Shown here: positions 23,945 through 34,550 of the stretch, in pieces | How positions within the stretch are numbered: position 1 is the stretch's first letter | Layout: each line of letters begins with the position of its first letter | Assembly: GCA_025769875.1 (NCBI GenBank) | Contig: JAGFNK010000067.1 | Span: 1 to 64,000 of the forward strand | Source of the DNA: Russula earlei | Taxonomy: Eukaryota > Basidiomycota > Agaricomycetes > Russulales > Russulaceae | Direction of reading: 5' to 3' | DNA length: 64,000 bases | The notes under the pieces: model-generated | What the model was told of the DNA's origin: nothing | The model's input: the letters and a program-made list of their open reading frames with translations, nothing else | Databases searched by the model: none | Program-made: the position numbers and the translations under genes

Positions 23945-25178
23945 TACTCAAAATTGAAATTGTGGCACAACAGAGGTCAATATTGCACCATGCACTTCCA
24001 CTGCAACAATGCCCACCCATATCTTGCTCCCTTGCTGTGCCATTGCAATCACCATTGCACACACACCCTCCTGACAAATTAACACACCACATGAAGGCCA
24101 AATGGCCATGCCCAACACCACTCCCTTGCTGCCTCTATCATGCCAGCACATGCCATGCAATCATGATTGTCTTGTTGAGCCCTTAGATTAGTTTAAATGC
24201 TATTTATTTTGTTGTACTTAAATCTTGAATACACCATTATGAAACTTAAGGATTGTGTGTAATTATTATCTGTGTTTGAAAACATTTGTGGGGTTGATGG
24301 GAATTGCCTTGAGGAGCTAAGTTAGTGGGGCACTTTCCATTTCTGGAGTGTAACACTTTATGTGAAAAGATGTCAACTCTGTCAACAACTATTGTCATGC
24401 AAGTGACTCCAGAAAATACCAAATTTCAAAAAGTTTGCAAAAAGTTTGTAAAAGTTTCATTGCCATATGGGCCTAAGTTACTTTCTGTCACTCCCAGAAA
24501 ATCCTAAAATCCAATTTCAAGTTCAAGATTCAAGAGATCTTGGATGGTAAAAGAGGCCTAACACACCTAACCAGACTGTCCAAGCTGCACCCAAACTCTA
24601 GCATGCACCCCATTCAGATGCACACAGCCTATCTAGAGCAAGCATAAACAACTCAAGAGAAATAAATGTTTCATTTTCATTTATTTCTGATGCTACATAC
24701 ACTATACTTTTAAAACACAAAGATAAGCTATATGTGAATATATAAAAACCTTAGGATCCATTGCTGCAAATGTATCATTAAATTGTCTTGTTTCATTCTC
24801 TAAACTGGATCTAAATTTCTCTGCCGTCTTCAAAATCTACCATCACTATCTTTCATCCCTCTCACACATTGACAGTACCATCAGCCTGGATATCCTGCAA
24901 CTCTGAGGCACTCATCCTGAACCTCTGTTATCCACCAGCATGGGTTTTCTCTAGCATGCACCCCTTCTCTTCACTAACCATTCCTCTCAGGTCCTCACCT
25001 TCCACTAGTGACCACAATGCATCCTGTCCCTATCCCCTTTGTGAGAGTGAGAGAAGACCCTCTAGCATTGCCAACTTGCCTCCCTTTCATCCCACTCTTG
25101 AATATGCTAGATGATACATGACCTACAACACACACCCCTCCATCTCTGCCCTGCTAACTATGTTCTCATGGATCCTTG

Positions 25179-25325
25179 TATTGGAGACCAACATCTTATA
25201 TAACCTGTACCCATAATACATTCCAAGTAATTGTATATAGGATAATGGTACTGGATGTCTACTAAGCATCAAATCATACTATGATCTCTATCTCAACTGC
25301 TGCATAACACCTTTGAGCTCTCATA
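25179..25325 (+). repeat. Left LTR of the Copia-type element
   Basis: 147 bp, from TATTGGAGACC to GAGCTCTCATA. It aligns end-to-end with the right LTR at 27086-27232, sharing stretches such as ATACATTCCAAGTAATTGTA and CACCTTTGAGCTCTCATA, with scattered substitutions that show the insertion is not recent. Confidence 0.85.
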
Positions 25326-25933
25326 GGTTATGCCCTGAAGCTCTAATTTGAAACCACCAACCTCAATTCTCAACTCTTATCAATTCTTGTCAATTCTCAC
25401 ATCTTCTCTGCCACTTCTCCTCTGAGGCTGAGAACTATGCATTCAAAGCCCTGCTATAATCACAATTGGAAATATCATATTTGGGTCCAATCAAGTTCAC
25501 CTTTGGCATATCCATGACATGGAACCATGTGGACAAATTGATATCACTCTGCCAAACTTCCTTCATTGATCACATCATACAATAATTTGGGCAATCCAAA
25601 GCTCACCCTACCAACCTCCCTATGATCCCTGGCTTGCAACTCCAACATGCAGACAAACCTGCCCCCATTATCCCAAGCATGTTGGCTTGGCAAAACACCA
25701 CACCATACCCAGCACTCATCAGCAACCTCATTTACATCACAAATGCCACATGCCCTGACATCTCCTTTGCCATTGGTAAGTTGGCATCATTCATGGACTA
25801 TCATAACCAAGAGCACTAGTCCACCATGATTTGCATCCTCTGCTACATTAAAGGAACATGAACACTGTTGCTCGCACTGGGCAGAACAAACCCTATAAAT
25901 TTTATTGGACACTCAGACTCCAACTTCACAAAC

Positions 25934-26554
25934 TGTTATGGCGTCGCGGCCGTAAGAGCGTTAGCTCAGAGTTCAGTGGGGCCAAGTCCCTGTGACTTGG
26001 TTCAAGGGTTCAGTGGGGCCGGCTCAAAGAGACCGGATCAAAGGTTTAGCATCTCAAGGCTAAGTCAGACAATGACTCAGTCCGCAGACAGAGTTGATCT
26101 TCTGGTTTTGCAGAAGAGGAGGACAATGAGAGAGAGGCAGAGGAGAAAGAGGAACACTAGGGTTCCTTGAGGTGTGCTTAGGTCAAGCAAAGTGTAGGCC
26201 AGCACAAGCGAAGTTGTGATTTGAGAGGGAGTACAGGGTAGAGGATGCGACAGGAGATGGGACAAAGCTAAGCTTGGGGCATTCCCCAGCTTCTACAGGC
26301 ACTTAAATACTGTATGTAGCGAGGCTGTACAGTACCATAAGCAGAACAATAGATAAAGGTAGACCAATAGCAAAAGTAACTCGACAATAGGTGAAACACA
26401 ATAAGTGAAACACAATAGATGAAACACAACAAGTGAAACACAATAGGGGATCACCATCAAGGGATGAAACAGTAACCACAGAGACAAGGATAACAAAGAA
26501 GAACAATAATGAGAGGGATTATGGACGAACTGACAAAGGGGGTAAACTACAACA
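25934..26554 (+). mobile_element. Solo LTR (621 bp) inserted in the Copia-type element
   Basis: Starts TGTTATGGCGTCGCGG and ends ACTACAACA, with CAAAC duplicated at both sides (25929-25933 and 26555-26559). Removing the LTR and one CAAAC copy rejoins the RNase H reading frame across the site, direct evidence for the insertion order. The right half contains about four imperfect 15-16-bp units of the form AATAGRTGAAACACA (26385-26445). The start resembles Gypsy-type LTRs I know from mushroom-forming fungi, which is recall and not a search result. Confidence 0.85.
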
Positions 26555-27085
26555 CAAACTGTATACACACTAGCCAATCAACTGCTGGTTATTGCTTCAC
26601 CCTGGGATCTGGTGCCATATCATGGTCCTCCTGGAAGTAGTGCACTGTTGCCAACAGCTTATGCTATGTGTAATACATTGCACTGCACAGTGCAACCCAT
26701 GAAGCCATCTTCCTGCAACAGCTCCTTTCACAGACCCAATTCATGCAGCCTAACTTGATAATGATCTACTGCAACAATGATGTGGTGTCAAAACTTGCCA
26801 AAGGCCATGTGTGGCACTCACACATCAAGCACATTAGAATCAAATACCACTATGTCAGAGAGCAAGTCCCAGTAAATGAAATCATGCAACTATGCCCCTT
26901 ACTTGGACTCACAGCAATGAGTATTGAGGAGGAGTTTTGACACATTGGCCATAGATGTTGTGGGGGAGTATTGGATACCAACATTGTTTGTATCACCAGT
27001 TTTACATACCTACCTTTTTCCTTTTGTACCTTCCTTTCATTATATATCTTCTTGTGCCTACCACATGTCAGGCATCAAGAGGGAG

Positions 27086-27232
27086 TATTGGATACCAATG
27101 TCTTACATAACCCATACCTGTAATACATTCCAAGTAATTGTATATAGGGTAATGGTACTATACATCTACTAAGCATTGAATCATAGCATAATCTCTATCT
27201 CAACCACTGCACAACACCTTTGAGCTCTCATA
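27086..27232 (+). repeat. Right LTR of the Copia-type element
   Basis: 147 bp, from TATTGGATACC to GAGCTCTCATA, preceded by the purine tract AAGAGGGAG and followed by the target duplication CCTTG. Confidence 0.85.
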
Positions 27233-27714
27233 CCTTGCTCCTTTGCCCAGTGACAATGATGATAATAGCTACCCATTGGGTGTCAGTATTATTGTAACAG
27301 CCACTCATTGGGCATTGCCATTATGATGTTTGTTTGAGTCATCAGAGGTAACATGAGTGAAAACCAGCCAGATGAGATTTTGGCAAAAAATGTGCTTACT
27401 CAGTCTTGCTCTTCATTCCTAATTCCAAGTCATATCAAAGGCCAACCCATTTCTATCAAATTTGATAATGTGGTACCATGACATGGCAGTCCCACCATAA
27501 CCCTCTGCCATAGTTTGACCAGGCACCCTGGTTTGGACAGTCATGCAATGTCATAGGCCTTTTTATAACTCCATCAGGCTATTAAGCAACTCTGATTGGC
27601 CAATTAGCAAGTGCTCAACACATAAAATGTCTGCTACTTGGTTGTAGGCTTATCAATTCTATATAAGAAAGCATTTTGATGACTCTCCAGATTAGGATTT
27701 AGATTTAGAACTAG

Positions 27715-27987
27715 CCTAGGAAGATACTGTGGGTCACTGGGAACTCAGCAGTTCACTACCATCTCAGTGATTTCATTTTTCCCTATATTCACTTGAACAA
27801 CACCATTCAAAACTTTGTAGTTATATTATTGAGTGCCATTAATGTTAGTCTAGCAAATAAAAATGGCAGTCCATCAAGTGGTTCTTGAGTAATATTTTGG
27901 CTGGGGGTCATGCCTGGTGACCACCAAGATGGTAGTGAACTGCCAAGTTCCCAGTGACCCACAGTACAGGTCATATGGCCACCTAGG
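27715..27987. repeat. Inverted repeat, probable MITE or LTR remnant
   Basis: Arms of about 55-67 bp (27715-27769 and 27921-27987) begin and end with CCTAGG and share ACTGTGGGTCACTGGGAACT and CAGTTCACTACCATCT in opposite orientation. The right arm has a roughly 12-bp insertion near its outer end. The loop of about 150 bp is AT-rich and non-coding. No target duplication was found. Confidence 0.6.
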
Positions 27988-28279
27988 AACATATCTAACC
28001 CATTTTGGAGCCCATAGAAACTCTAATGTGGCATTGGTCACCATGAGTTGCCAACTGCTATTTGATCTCAACAAACAAACTACATTTATTACATTAAGAT
28101 ATAGCATAATGATATTTTTTATGCAGTTTGAGCTGGGGGAGATCTCGAATGTCCAAACCAACAAGGGTGCCTCTGAACCTACAATGTAGTTAGTATACTT
28201 GGGATCTAGTTCATGTTTCATGTATTTTACCCTAACGTGGATATGTGATTCAACATCACCTGAATTTGATCGTAATAAT

Positions 28280-31200
28280 GCTTTTTCGAGCGGTGTCGTG
28301 GGTCCCGTCAACCGGTAATCGGCAGAGTCAATGAAATGGTTTTCTCGGTCCATAGCATGGTCGAGACCGTTTCCTCGTTCGGGACGCGGGCGCTGGAAGA
28401 CAGGGCATCGACTGCAGCATATTGGACGCAGACACTCTTGGACAAAGAGGGGATTCATAGGCGCCGGGCTGAGATACAACACCGCGAGCCATACCTGCGA
28501 CATCGCCACGTTGATAGACTACAGGGAGCTTGGTTTCCGTCGAACCATCGGAAATCGATGGGTCCGGTGTTCCCCGCTTGTTCCATAGAAGACCCACCGC
28601 CGGGTGGATAGGATGTGTTAGTTGCGGGTGAAGCGTTAAAGGGAAGCATTGATTAGCCGTCCGGCTCAATTTTTGAAACGGGAGGTCGAGACTGCTGTAG
28701 AGCAGGGGGGGATCGAAGAAGCGCGCGGTTCGCGAGCCCAGCGAGCATGGCCGTCCCACGTTTGACAAATACAGGACCCAACAAGATGCTTCCCTTCCGA
28801 GATCATCCTTGAGGACCGAAGGTGAAGGGCCGATGGGTTCGTACATCCGCCCGTTAGTCATCATGAACGGCGCTCGATCAGCAAGCCGCTCAAACAGCTG
28901 ACTCCGGCAGGGGAAGCAAGTGTCCATACCATATGCACATAGACGACTCCTCGGCCGAACAGGGGCTAGAAAGGTTCAATAATCAAATGTGCGTCCGCGA
29001 GAAGTAGCGTTTTTGACTTCCTCGGAATGAAAGGTCCGATTGGATTGCGAGGCAGTTTGGTTTTGCCCCTCGTTCGTTGTATGGTTAGAGGCTCCTCCAC
29101 GTCTCTCTCTCATCTGAGAAATTTCATAGAAATACGCACGTCGCGACGAGTGGACCGCATGGCATAGCAACCACAATAAAGGGATAATATGAAGTACGAC
29201 GGGTGATCGCTATCGGACACAGACGATTGAAAATTTTTACCGGGATGGGCAACATGACCATCCATCCACCGGGGCGTTTGAGAAGCGATGGAATTGGATA
29301 AGAGACCGCGATTGGAGGTGGCCACCACAACGGCCTTCAAAGCAAAGTCGGGCCGAGGAAGAGGAGGAAAGAGGCGGAGAATGGGGAGAGTGGAAGTCAT
29401 CGCAGAGCGTGCCATCGGTCTAAGCCGGGAAGAAAATGGCGAGATCCGCGGGTGGACGTGAACCGATCGTTTGCTCTTCCTCGTATGTATGCCAGGCGCC
29501 TCCGCGCTGGTCGGCCTCAAGTTCTGTTTTGGCGTCTAGGGGGAAAAGTTAATTTGAAAAAGCTCGGGTGATGAAGATGTGATGGACGAGATTCCAGTGG
29601 CACCCTGCTTTACTGGGATAACGACATGAGGCATAAAGAAGCTGTCCTGTCCTGTTCTGTTCTGTTCCGGGTGGATGGCGAATGGGCTCTAGCGAGCTGA
29701 TGCAGATTGTGATGTCGAATACCCGAGATCAAGTCAGAAACGCGCAGACCGCAGACCGAGCCACTCGCTGCCTTGAAGCTTGCCCTGCTTGCCTACCAAG
29801 CCATCCCTCAAATCAAACCTTCCGGCGTCTCTCCGGCCCTCCCGTTCCATACCATTATAAATATCCCTTGTCTCCATTCCATCGCCATCTCGACTCGACT
29901 CCCCAACGTCTACCTCTCTCCCTCCCTTCACCACTCCATCGCAACGCGTCTTGCCTGTCCCTTGTGAACCAAAATTGCTATCCCCCCTCATCGATCGAAC
30001 CAATCCCCATTCACTTGTTCGCATGATGCCTGCAGTCGTCAGTAACGCAACGCGCATCTGGGAGCTCAACATCTACTGGGACCTGTTCTCCCAATGTGGC
30101 GTATGGGATCCGAAAGGAAGAGGTGTTGACATATGGGAATGCATTCGTGCCCGTGCGTCTTCGTGCTAACTCGTTCGTTGCCTCGCCCGCTCATCAGGTG
30201 CCACTACAGACCATTCCACTCCTGGAACTCAGGTCAGTCGGCCCACCATGGCCTCGTACCGTGCCGCGTGCTTTGACGCTGACATTTTTCTCCCTCCGAT
30301 CAGCCACCAAACGGTGCATATTGGCGTTATGTCGCTCGGCGATAGGGTTCCGTATCAAGCATAGCCCCGCGTCATCACCTACCTCATCGCCATCGACTCG
30401 TCCCGACTCTTGTAACCCTGCAACGCACGTGATCATGCGCCCTGAACTCCGTTGGGAAGGAGAATGCCATAACGATGGCGCGGATCATGCAACCTAATGT
30501 CGCCCTGTATCGCTGCGCAGCGACCAATAGCGGGTGACGCCCCCTTCTTTCCCCCGGCGCTCTCTCTCCCCCAGTTGATTCCCCCGCCCCCCCCCCCCCC
30601 GTTTCCCGTGACATCGCCAACGTCACGTATCGCACGATCTCTTCCTTCTCGAGACCCATATCTGGACGACCCTCCCCCCCCCCTTCGCCCATCTCGATGT
30701 CTTTGTGTCTTCGTTCAAACCTGTTAATTTTCTCTTTGTGATGATAGCCTAGGACCGAGCGATTTCCCCGCCACATCGCAAATTGGTGGTGGCAAAAAAA
30801 CAGCGAGATACAGGCGGAATTAAAACTGCCGGACGAGCCCACACACAGCCCCTAGTCCCCATCTCATACACGCAAATGATGTTTAGTTTTGGTCGTTCGC
30901 CTCGCCCCGCTGTGCCGGTCCTATGTATGTAATTTTGCCGACCTATCCTTCGTTTATCATCTTGGGCCGTTCGTCTTTCCACTTTATTGCACACAATTTC
31001 TAGCACAAGTTATCGCACAATACCCACCACTCCTCACTCCCCACTTTCCCCAACTACCGCGTGGCCAACAGGGTTGTATAGGATACGGCCTCTTCCCCTT
31101 CCTTCGCATCATCATCATGAACGTCATTTTATGTTTATTCATTGCATCTACTGTACCTGTCCTAGATGGCGTATTTCCGAATAGTATTAGCTGCACCCCT

Positions 31201-34200
31201 TTCGTGGTGATGATTTGATTCTGTGTCACAGGTTCTCGTGGGTGAGAAACGTTTTGGGCCATGTTATGTTTGCCGGTTTGCTGGCAAACTAAAGAGGCAA
31301 AGGAAAGGAATTGTTTTGATGTAACGTTCGAAACAGGTAGGGCCTCGTGCGTTGTATGATTTATAAACCGGGGTTGCATCGTGGCGAACGTCATCGAGTC
31401 ATCTCTCTTTGAAACAGGTAAAGAATCTTCCCATGTTGGACCACCGACCAATGGCAGCCATCATCAACACACCGTACCTTACGGCGCACCCTACCGCTCG
31501 GGGTAACGGTGTGAAAGTTCTAGACCCAGCTAAGCAGGAGAGGACCGAGGCCAGTTCAGCGCGAGAACTGTAGAGAAGCGCGGCGCGATCCGGAGTCGGT
31601 CGGTCCATCATGTGCATCCTGCCTGTCATTTTTTCAGAACAAAAAGGCGCCGTGCCGTACACATACGGTGTGCATGCATTGGCACTGGCACAGCCCACCA
31701 CACCCGACGATAGGGTAGGGCAGGAGGCCGAATGACAAAAAGAAAAAAAAGAGGTCGCGATTTAGCAGAAGCGAATTGCCAATGAAAAAGTGACCGCGGA
31801 GGTCCAGAGCGCCTCCTTTCTCCCCACCGCCCCAATCCCGACTTCCCGATGAGAACCGGACGGACGGGGCATCGTACTGGATGATCGTGGCTAGCCATCA
31901 GCAGAGACAGAGAATCCAAACTGGGGAAACCCCCCTCGACGTCACGATGCATGACTTCACTGGGGGGCTACCGAGCATTCCAATCCTATTGAAGAGACCT
32001 TTTTTTTTTTTTTTTTTACTCCCATGGCAGCTTTTTCGGGACTCAGCTGCTGTGGGGCCGTGCGGTCTCAACCATCGACAACGACAACGACCGGCGCCGG
32101 ATGCCCGCCAAAATAAAAATAAATAAAGAGGGTCGCGATTGCGATGCGGTTGCGCCATCAACGACGGAGGCACTTGAATGACTGCGGCGGCGGTGGCGGC
32201 CGTGAAAACTGGGGGGAAAATATCGCACGGCGAGCCAATGGTACACGACGGGCATTTCCCAGCGCATCGCATGGGGGTGAGGGGGGGCCCCACGTCGTCC
32301 TCAATTGGCGGTGAGGATGCCTCGAGGAGAACTCGAAAGTCACGGTATCGTCGTTACGACAGTACGCCTGCTTCCTTGCGGTCGCGTCGCTTCGCTCACT
32401 CACTCGCCGGCAGCGCGTGTCCGTTCCGGGGATTAGGTGACCAATCCCCCAGGCCCCTGTGAGGGTGGAAAAGAGGCTTCGGTGCGGGGGGACCGGGTAA
32501 CCGCAGCGGCGTGAGGCTGTGGCTTTAGTGGATGGATGGAGTGGCGTGATAAGGCGGACACCAGAATTGGATGGATTGGATTTGGATCGCTTGGTCTTGG
32601 TCGAAAACGGACTGCGCCGTCGAGTCATCAGGCGCTGGACCGGTCGGAAGAGGTTGGCATTGTGGAGCGGAGTGAATATATGCCGTGCCGCAGTACATCC
32701 GCTTCCTTCGGGAGGGAGTGGATGACTGGTATATATCAATGTATCGTGGTATGTTATCGTGATCACTATTGCCAGATGTAGCTGACAGACGTGGGTCAAG
32801 ACCAAAGTTTCATAATTACGTTGTCGTTTCCATTCCATCGCCGACGCGAACTGTATGCCGGCGGTATCTGTATCTCAAGACCCTGCTCACAATGAAGGAT
32901 GCAAACGTTTTAATGCGGGGTATACAGCGGCATAACCTCCGGTCCGGTTGTGGTAGGTGGGACTGACTGCCGCAAACCCGAGGACGGCCAAAAACCATCC
33001 TCTGTTGCTAATAATAGAGGACCCCGCGATATTAAAAAAGGGGTTTGGTGAGGCTCACGTCGTGATACAAGGTTTTCTTCTTGTCCTAGTCACAAGACCT
33101 TTCCGGATCTCTTTCGATTTGTAACAGGCATCGACATTTTTGTGCGCTCGGCTTTCCCCGACGACTCGAGGAACCCGTGTGCCACACGGGAAAGCTGGTG
33201 GGAGTCCATCGAATGAAAACTAGAGACCCTCTCCTGTTGTGAGCGACTGTAATGTTCAATCCCATGTAAGAAACACCGCGTAACCCGGAAGCTTGTCATT
33301 TTCGCACGGCTTGAAAGATTAGAAAGATTCACTTTCACAGACTTACGTGAGAGTAGCGAAGCGCCGTATCATCGAAAATCTCATCGCTGTGAAAGAATCC
33401 TGGGTTGAAACAAAAGCCAGAGATACCCGAGATTGTACGGATCTGTGATATTATCTCGTTGAGAGGCGATATAGGCGGACAATATTCGGGAGATAATCAG
33501 GCACTCTTGTCCAATATCGTGTGACACAAGTCAACCAGTCATTCCGAATTGTCAACAGGAGATCTCCGTCAGTAAACGCGGTCCAGTTGTTGGGGCGCAG
33601 CCCACGCGCATCTGTACCACAGGACTCTGCAGAGAAGGGGAGATCACGACAGCACGCACAGTTTTTGATCCTTGCCCGGGAACGGACGAGCGCTGTGAGA
33701 AAAGCCTCTGGCTGCCTTGATCGACAACGACCCTTCTTCGGGCACATGGCGTACATTAATAGTACCATTGAGCAACGATTGGAAGAGATAACGATTGGAG
33801 GAGAAAGCACGACGAGTTATGAAGCCGAGGACCTGGGAGCTGGGCATCTGACTTCAGGACGGTGTGAAAAGACGCCTCAACGAGGTATTGTGTGTAGCGC
33901 GTGACTACAAGCCAAATTTTCTGGCCTGCCATGCATCCAAGATAGAAGGGTACATTATTGATGGATCACCAACTAAAGGGAAAGGCAGTGACGAACCCCC
34001 TGAGAGTGGACAAATACTAGTAGCCTGATTTTCAACAGACAGAAAGCGCAAAAGCGCAAGACAGGTTCCAAGAAGTTTCACGTGTCCCATCAGATCAGAG
34101 GCACCGTCGTCCTCAGTGTCCGCATCCACCGAAAGCATGATGGATGAAATATAAAATACTATACTATGGGACATGGAAAGCCGGATCAGAAGGCGGAGTG

Positions 34201-34293
34201 GGGAGCGTCCACGTGATTGCTGCGCCGCAGTGGACGCGTCCGATTCGTGGTTTGTGATTTGATACACCTTGCTGTCCGATTCCGACTACGGCC
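28280..34293. other. Gene-poor region right of the transposon island
   Basis: At about 28280 the base composition returns to GC-rich. Over 6 kb I find no open frame with a recognisable family. The longest candidates are minus-strand frames at 28328-28927 (199 codons) and 29110-29520, and a minus-strand frame at 33451-33810, all without known motifs. C runs (30586-30600, 30676-30686) and a T run (32000-32018) occur. It may contain decayed genes, long untranslated regions or non-coding RNA. Confidence 0.4.
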
Positions 34294-34550
34294 ATGAATA
34301 ATCCCAAGAGTATGGTGTGTACCTGACAGCAGAAAAAAAAAAAAGGGTTGCCTGTCAAATCACTTATCACTCGCACTCACACACCTCTTTCCTCCAGACG
34401 CTGGGCTTGTTCAGCCTTGTCACCGTGGCTGGAATGAGCTTCTATTTTGCAAAGCAGAGCATCAATGAACGGCGACGGCAGCAGGATCTCACCGCCGAGA
34501 GGCCGAGTGCCAAATCAGTTTGTGAGCGACGTGATTTTCGTCGTGGATGA
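34294..34550 (+). CDS. Small DUF4748-like single-helix protein
   Basis: A short gene: exon 34294-34314 (MNNPKSM) and an 83-nt intron (34315-34397, GTGTGT...CCTCCAG). The second exon encodes TLGLFSLVTVAGMSFYFAKQSINERRRQQDLTAERPSAKS, followed by a stop at 34550 if no further intron exists, giving about 57 aa. A single N-terminal membrane helix followed by a basic segment and a conserved RPxxK fits the DUF4748 family of small, probably mitochondrial membrane proteins. The last ten residues look unlike the family, so a further intron starting near 34518 (GTTTGTGAG) with a short final exon is possible. Confidence 0.5.

Larger units (their letters stand above)
22313..24473. mobile_element. Middle terminal-inverted-repeat element (B), nested in A
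   Basis: Left end TTAGGCCCCATATG at 22310; right end CATATGGGCCTAA ending at 24476. Sub-terminal stretches match in inverted orientation: TTTTTGAAATTTGG then TCTGGAGTCACTTGCATGACA on the left, against TGTCATGCAAGTGACTCCAGA then CCAAATTTCAAAAA on the right. It shares the TTAGGCC terminus and the TTTCTGG..TGACA pattern with element A, so the two are probably related families. A TA duplication again flanks the GGCC ends. No coding capacity was seen. Confidence 0.65.
21861..24558. mobile_element. Outer terminal-inverted-repeat element (A)
   Basis: Bounded by imperfect inverted repeats of about 85 bp. The left arm starts with GGCCCCTTTTACC at 21861. The right arm ends at 24558 as the complement GGTAAAAGAGGCC. 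Each is flanked by TA (21859-21860 and 24559-24560), consistent with a TA target duplication. Both arms share a GAATCTTGAACTTGAA stretch followed by GATTTT..GGATTTTCTGGG and a GTGACA motif. No transposase open frame is present, so it is non-autonomous. It contains element B, which in turn contains element C and a solo LTR. Whether A and B are two nested insertions or one element with compound ends cannot be decided from one copy. Confidence 0.7.
25179..27232 (+). mobile_element. Degenerate Ty1/Copia-type LTR retroelement
   Basis: Two 147-bp LTRs (25179-25325 and 27086-27232) flank a short interior, and a 5-bp duplication CCTTG lies directly outside (25174-25178 and 27233-27237). The interior keeps only the end of the reverse transcriptase and the RNase H region, on the plus strand: TSFIDHII, NATCPDISFAIGKLASFM, then FTLGSGAISWSS, KLAKGHVWHSHIKHIRIKYH. 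These are Copia-order hallmarks. gag, protease and integrase are missing and several stops are present, so it is a non-autonomous deletion derivative. A purine-rich tract (AAGAGGGAG) abuts the right LTR. The LTR termini are TA...TA instead of TG...CA. A second copy of the tract and LTR start lies at 26961-26985. The element is split by the solo LTR at 25934-26554. Confidence 0.85.

Noticed and set aside
25960..26000. tRNA-like TTAGCTCAG...GGTTCAAGG suggesting a SINE head
   Set aside because: The segment is better explained as part of a solo LTR with TG...CA ends and a CAAAC target duplication.
28328..28927. 199-codon open frame on the minus strand
   Set aside because: No recognisable motif, competes with another long frame in the same place, and GC-rich DNA gives such frames by chance. 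Left as an unproven candidate.
29110..29520. Possible small enzyme, considered as dihydrofolate reductase-like because of VVVATSNRGLLSNS
   Set aside because: The residues that should follow in dihydrofolate reductase are absent and no downstream exon continues the fold.
33451..33810. 119-codon minus-strand frame
   Set aside because: No family motif, no start or splice support, and only weak protein-like composition.
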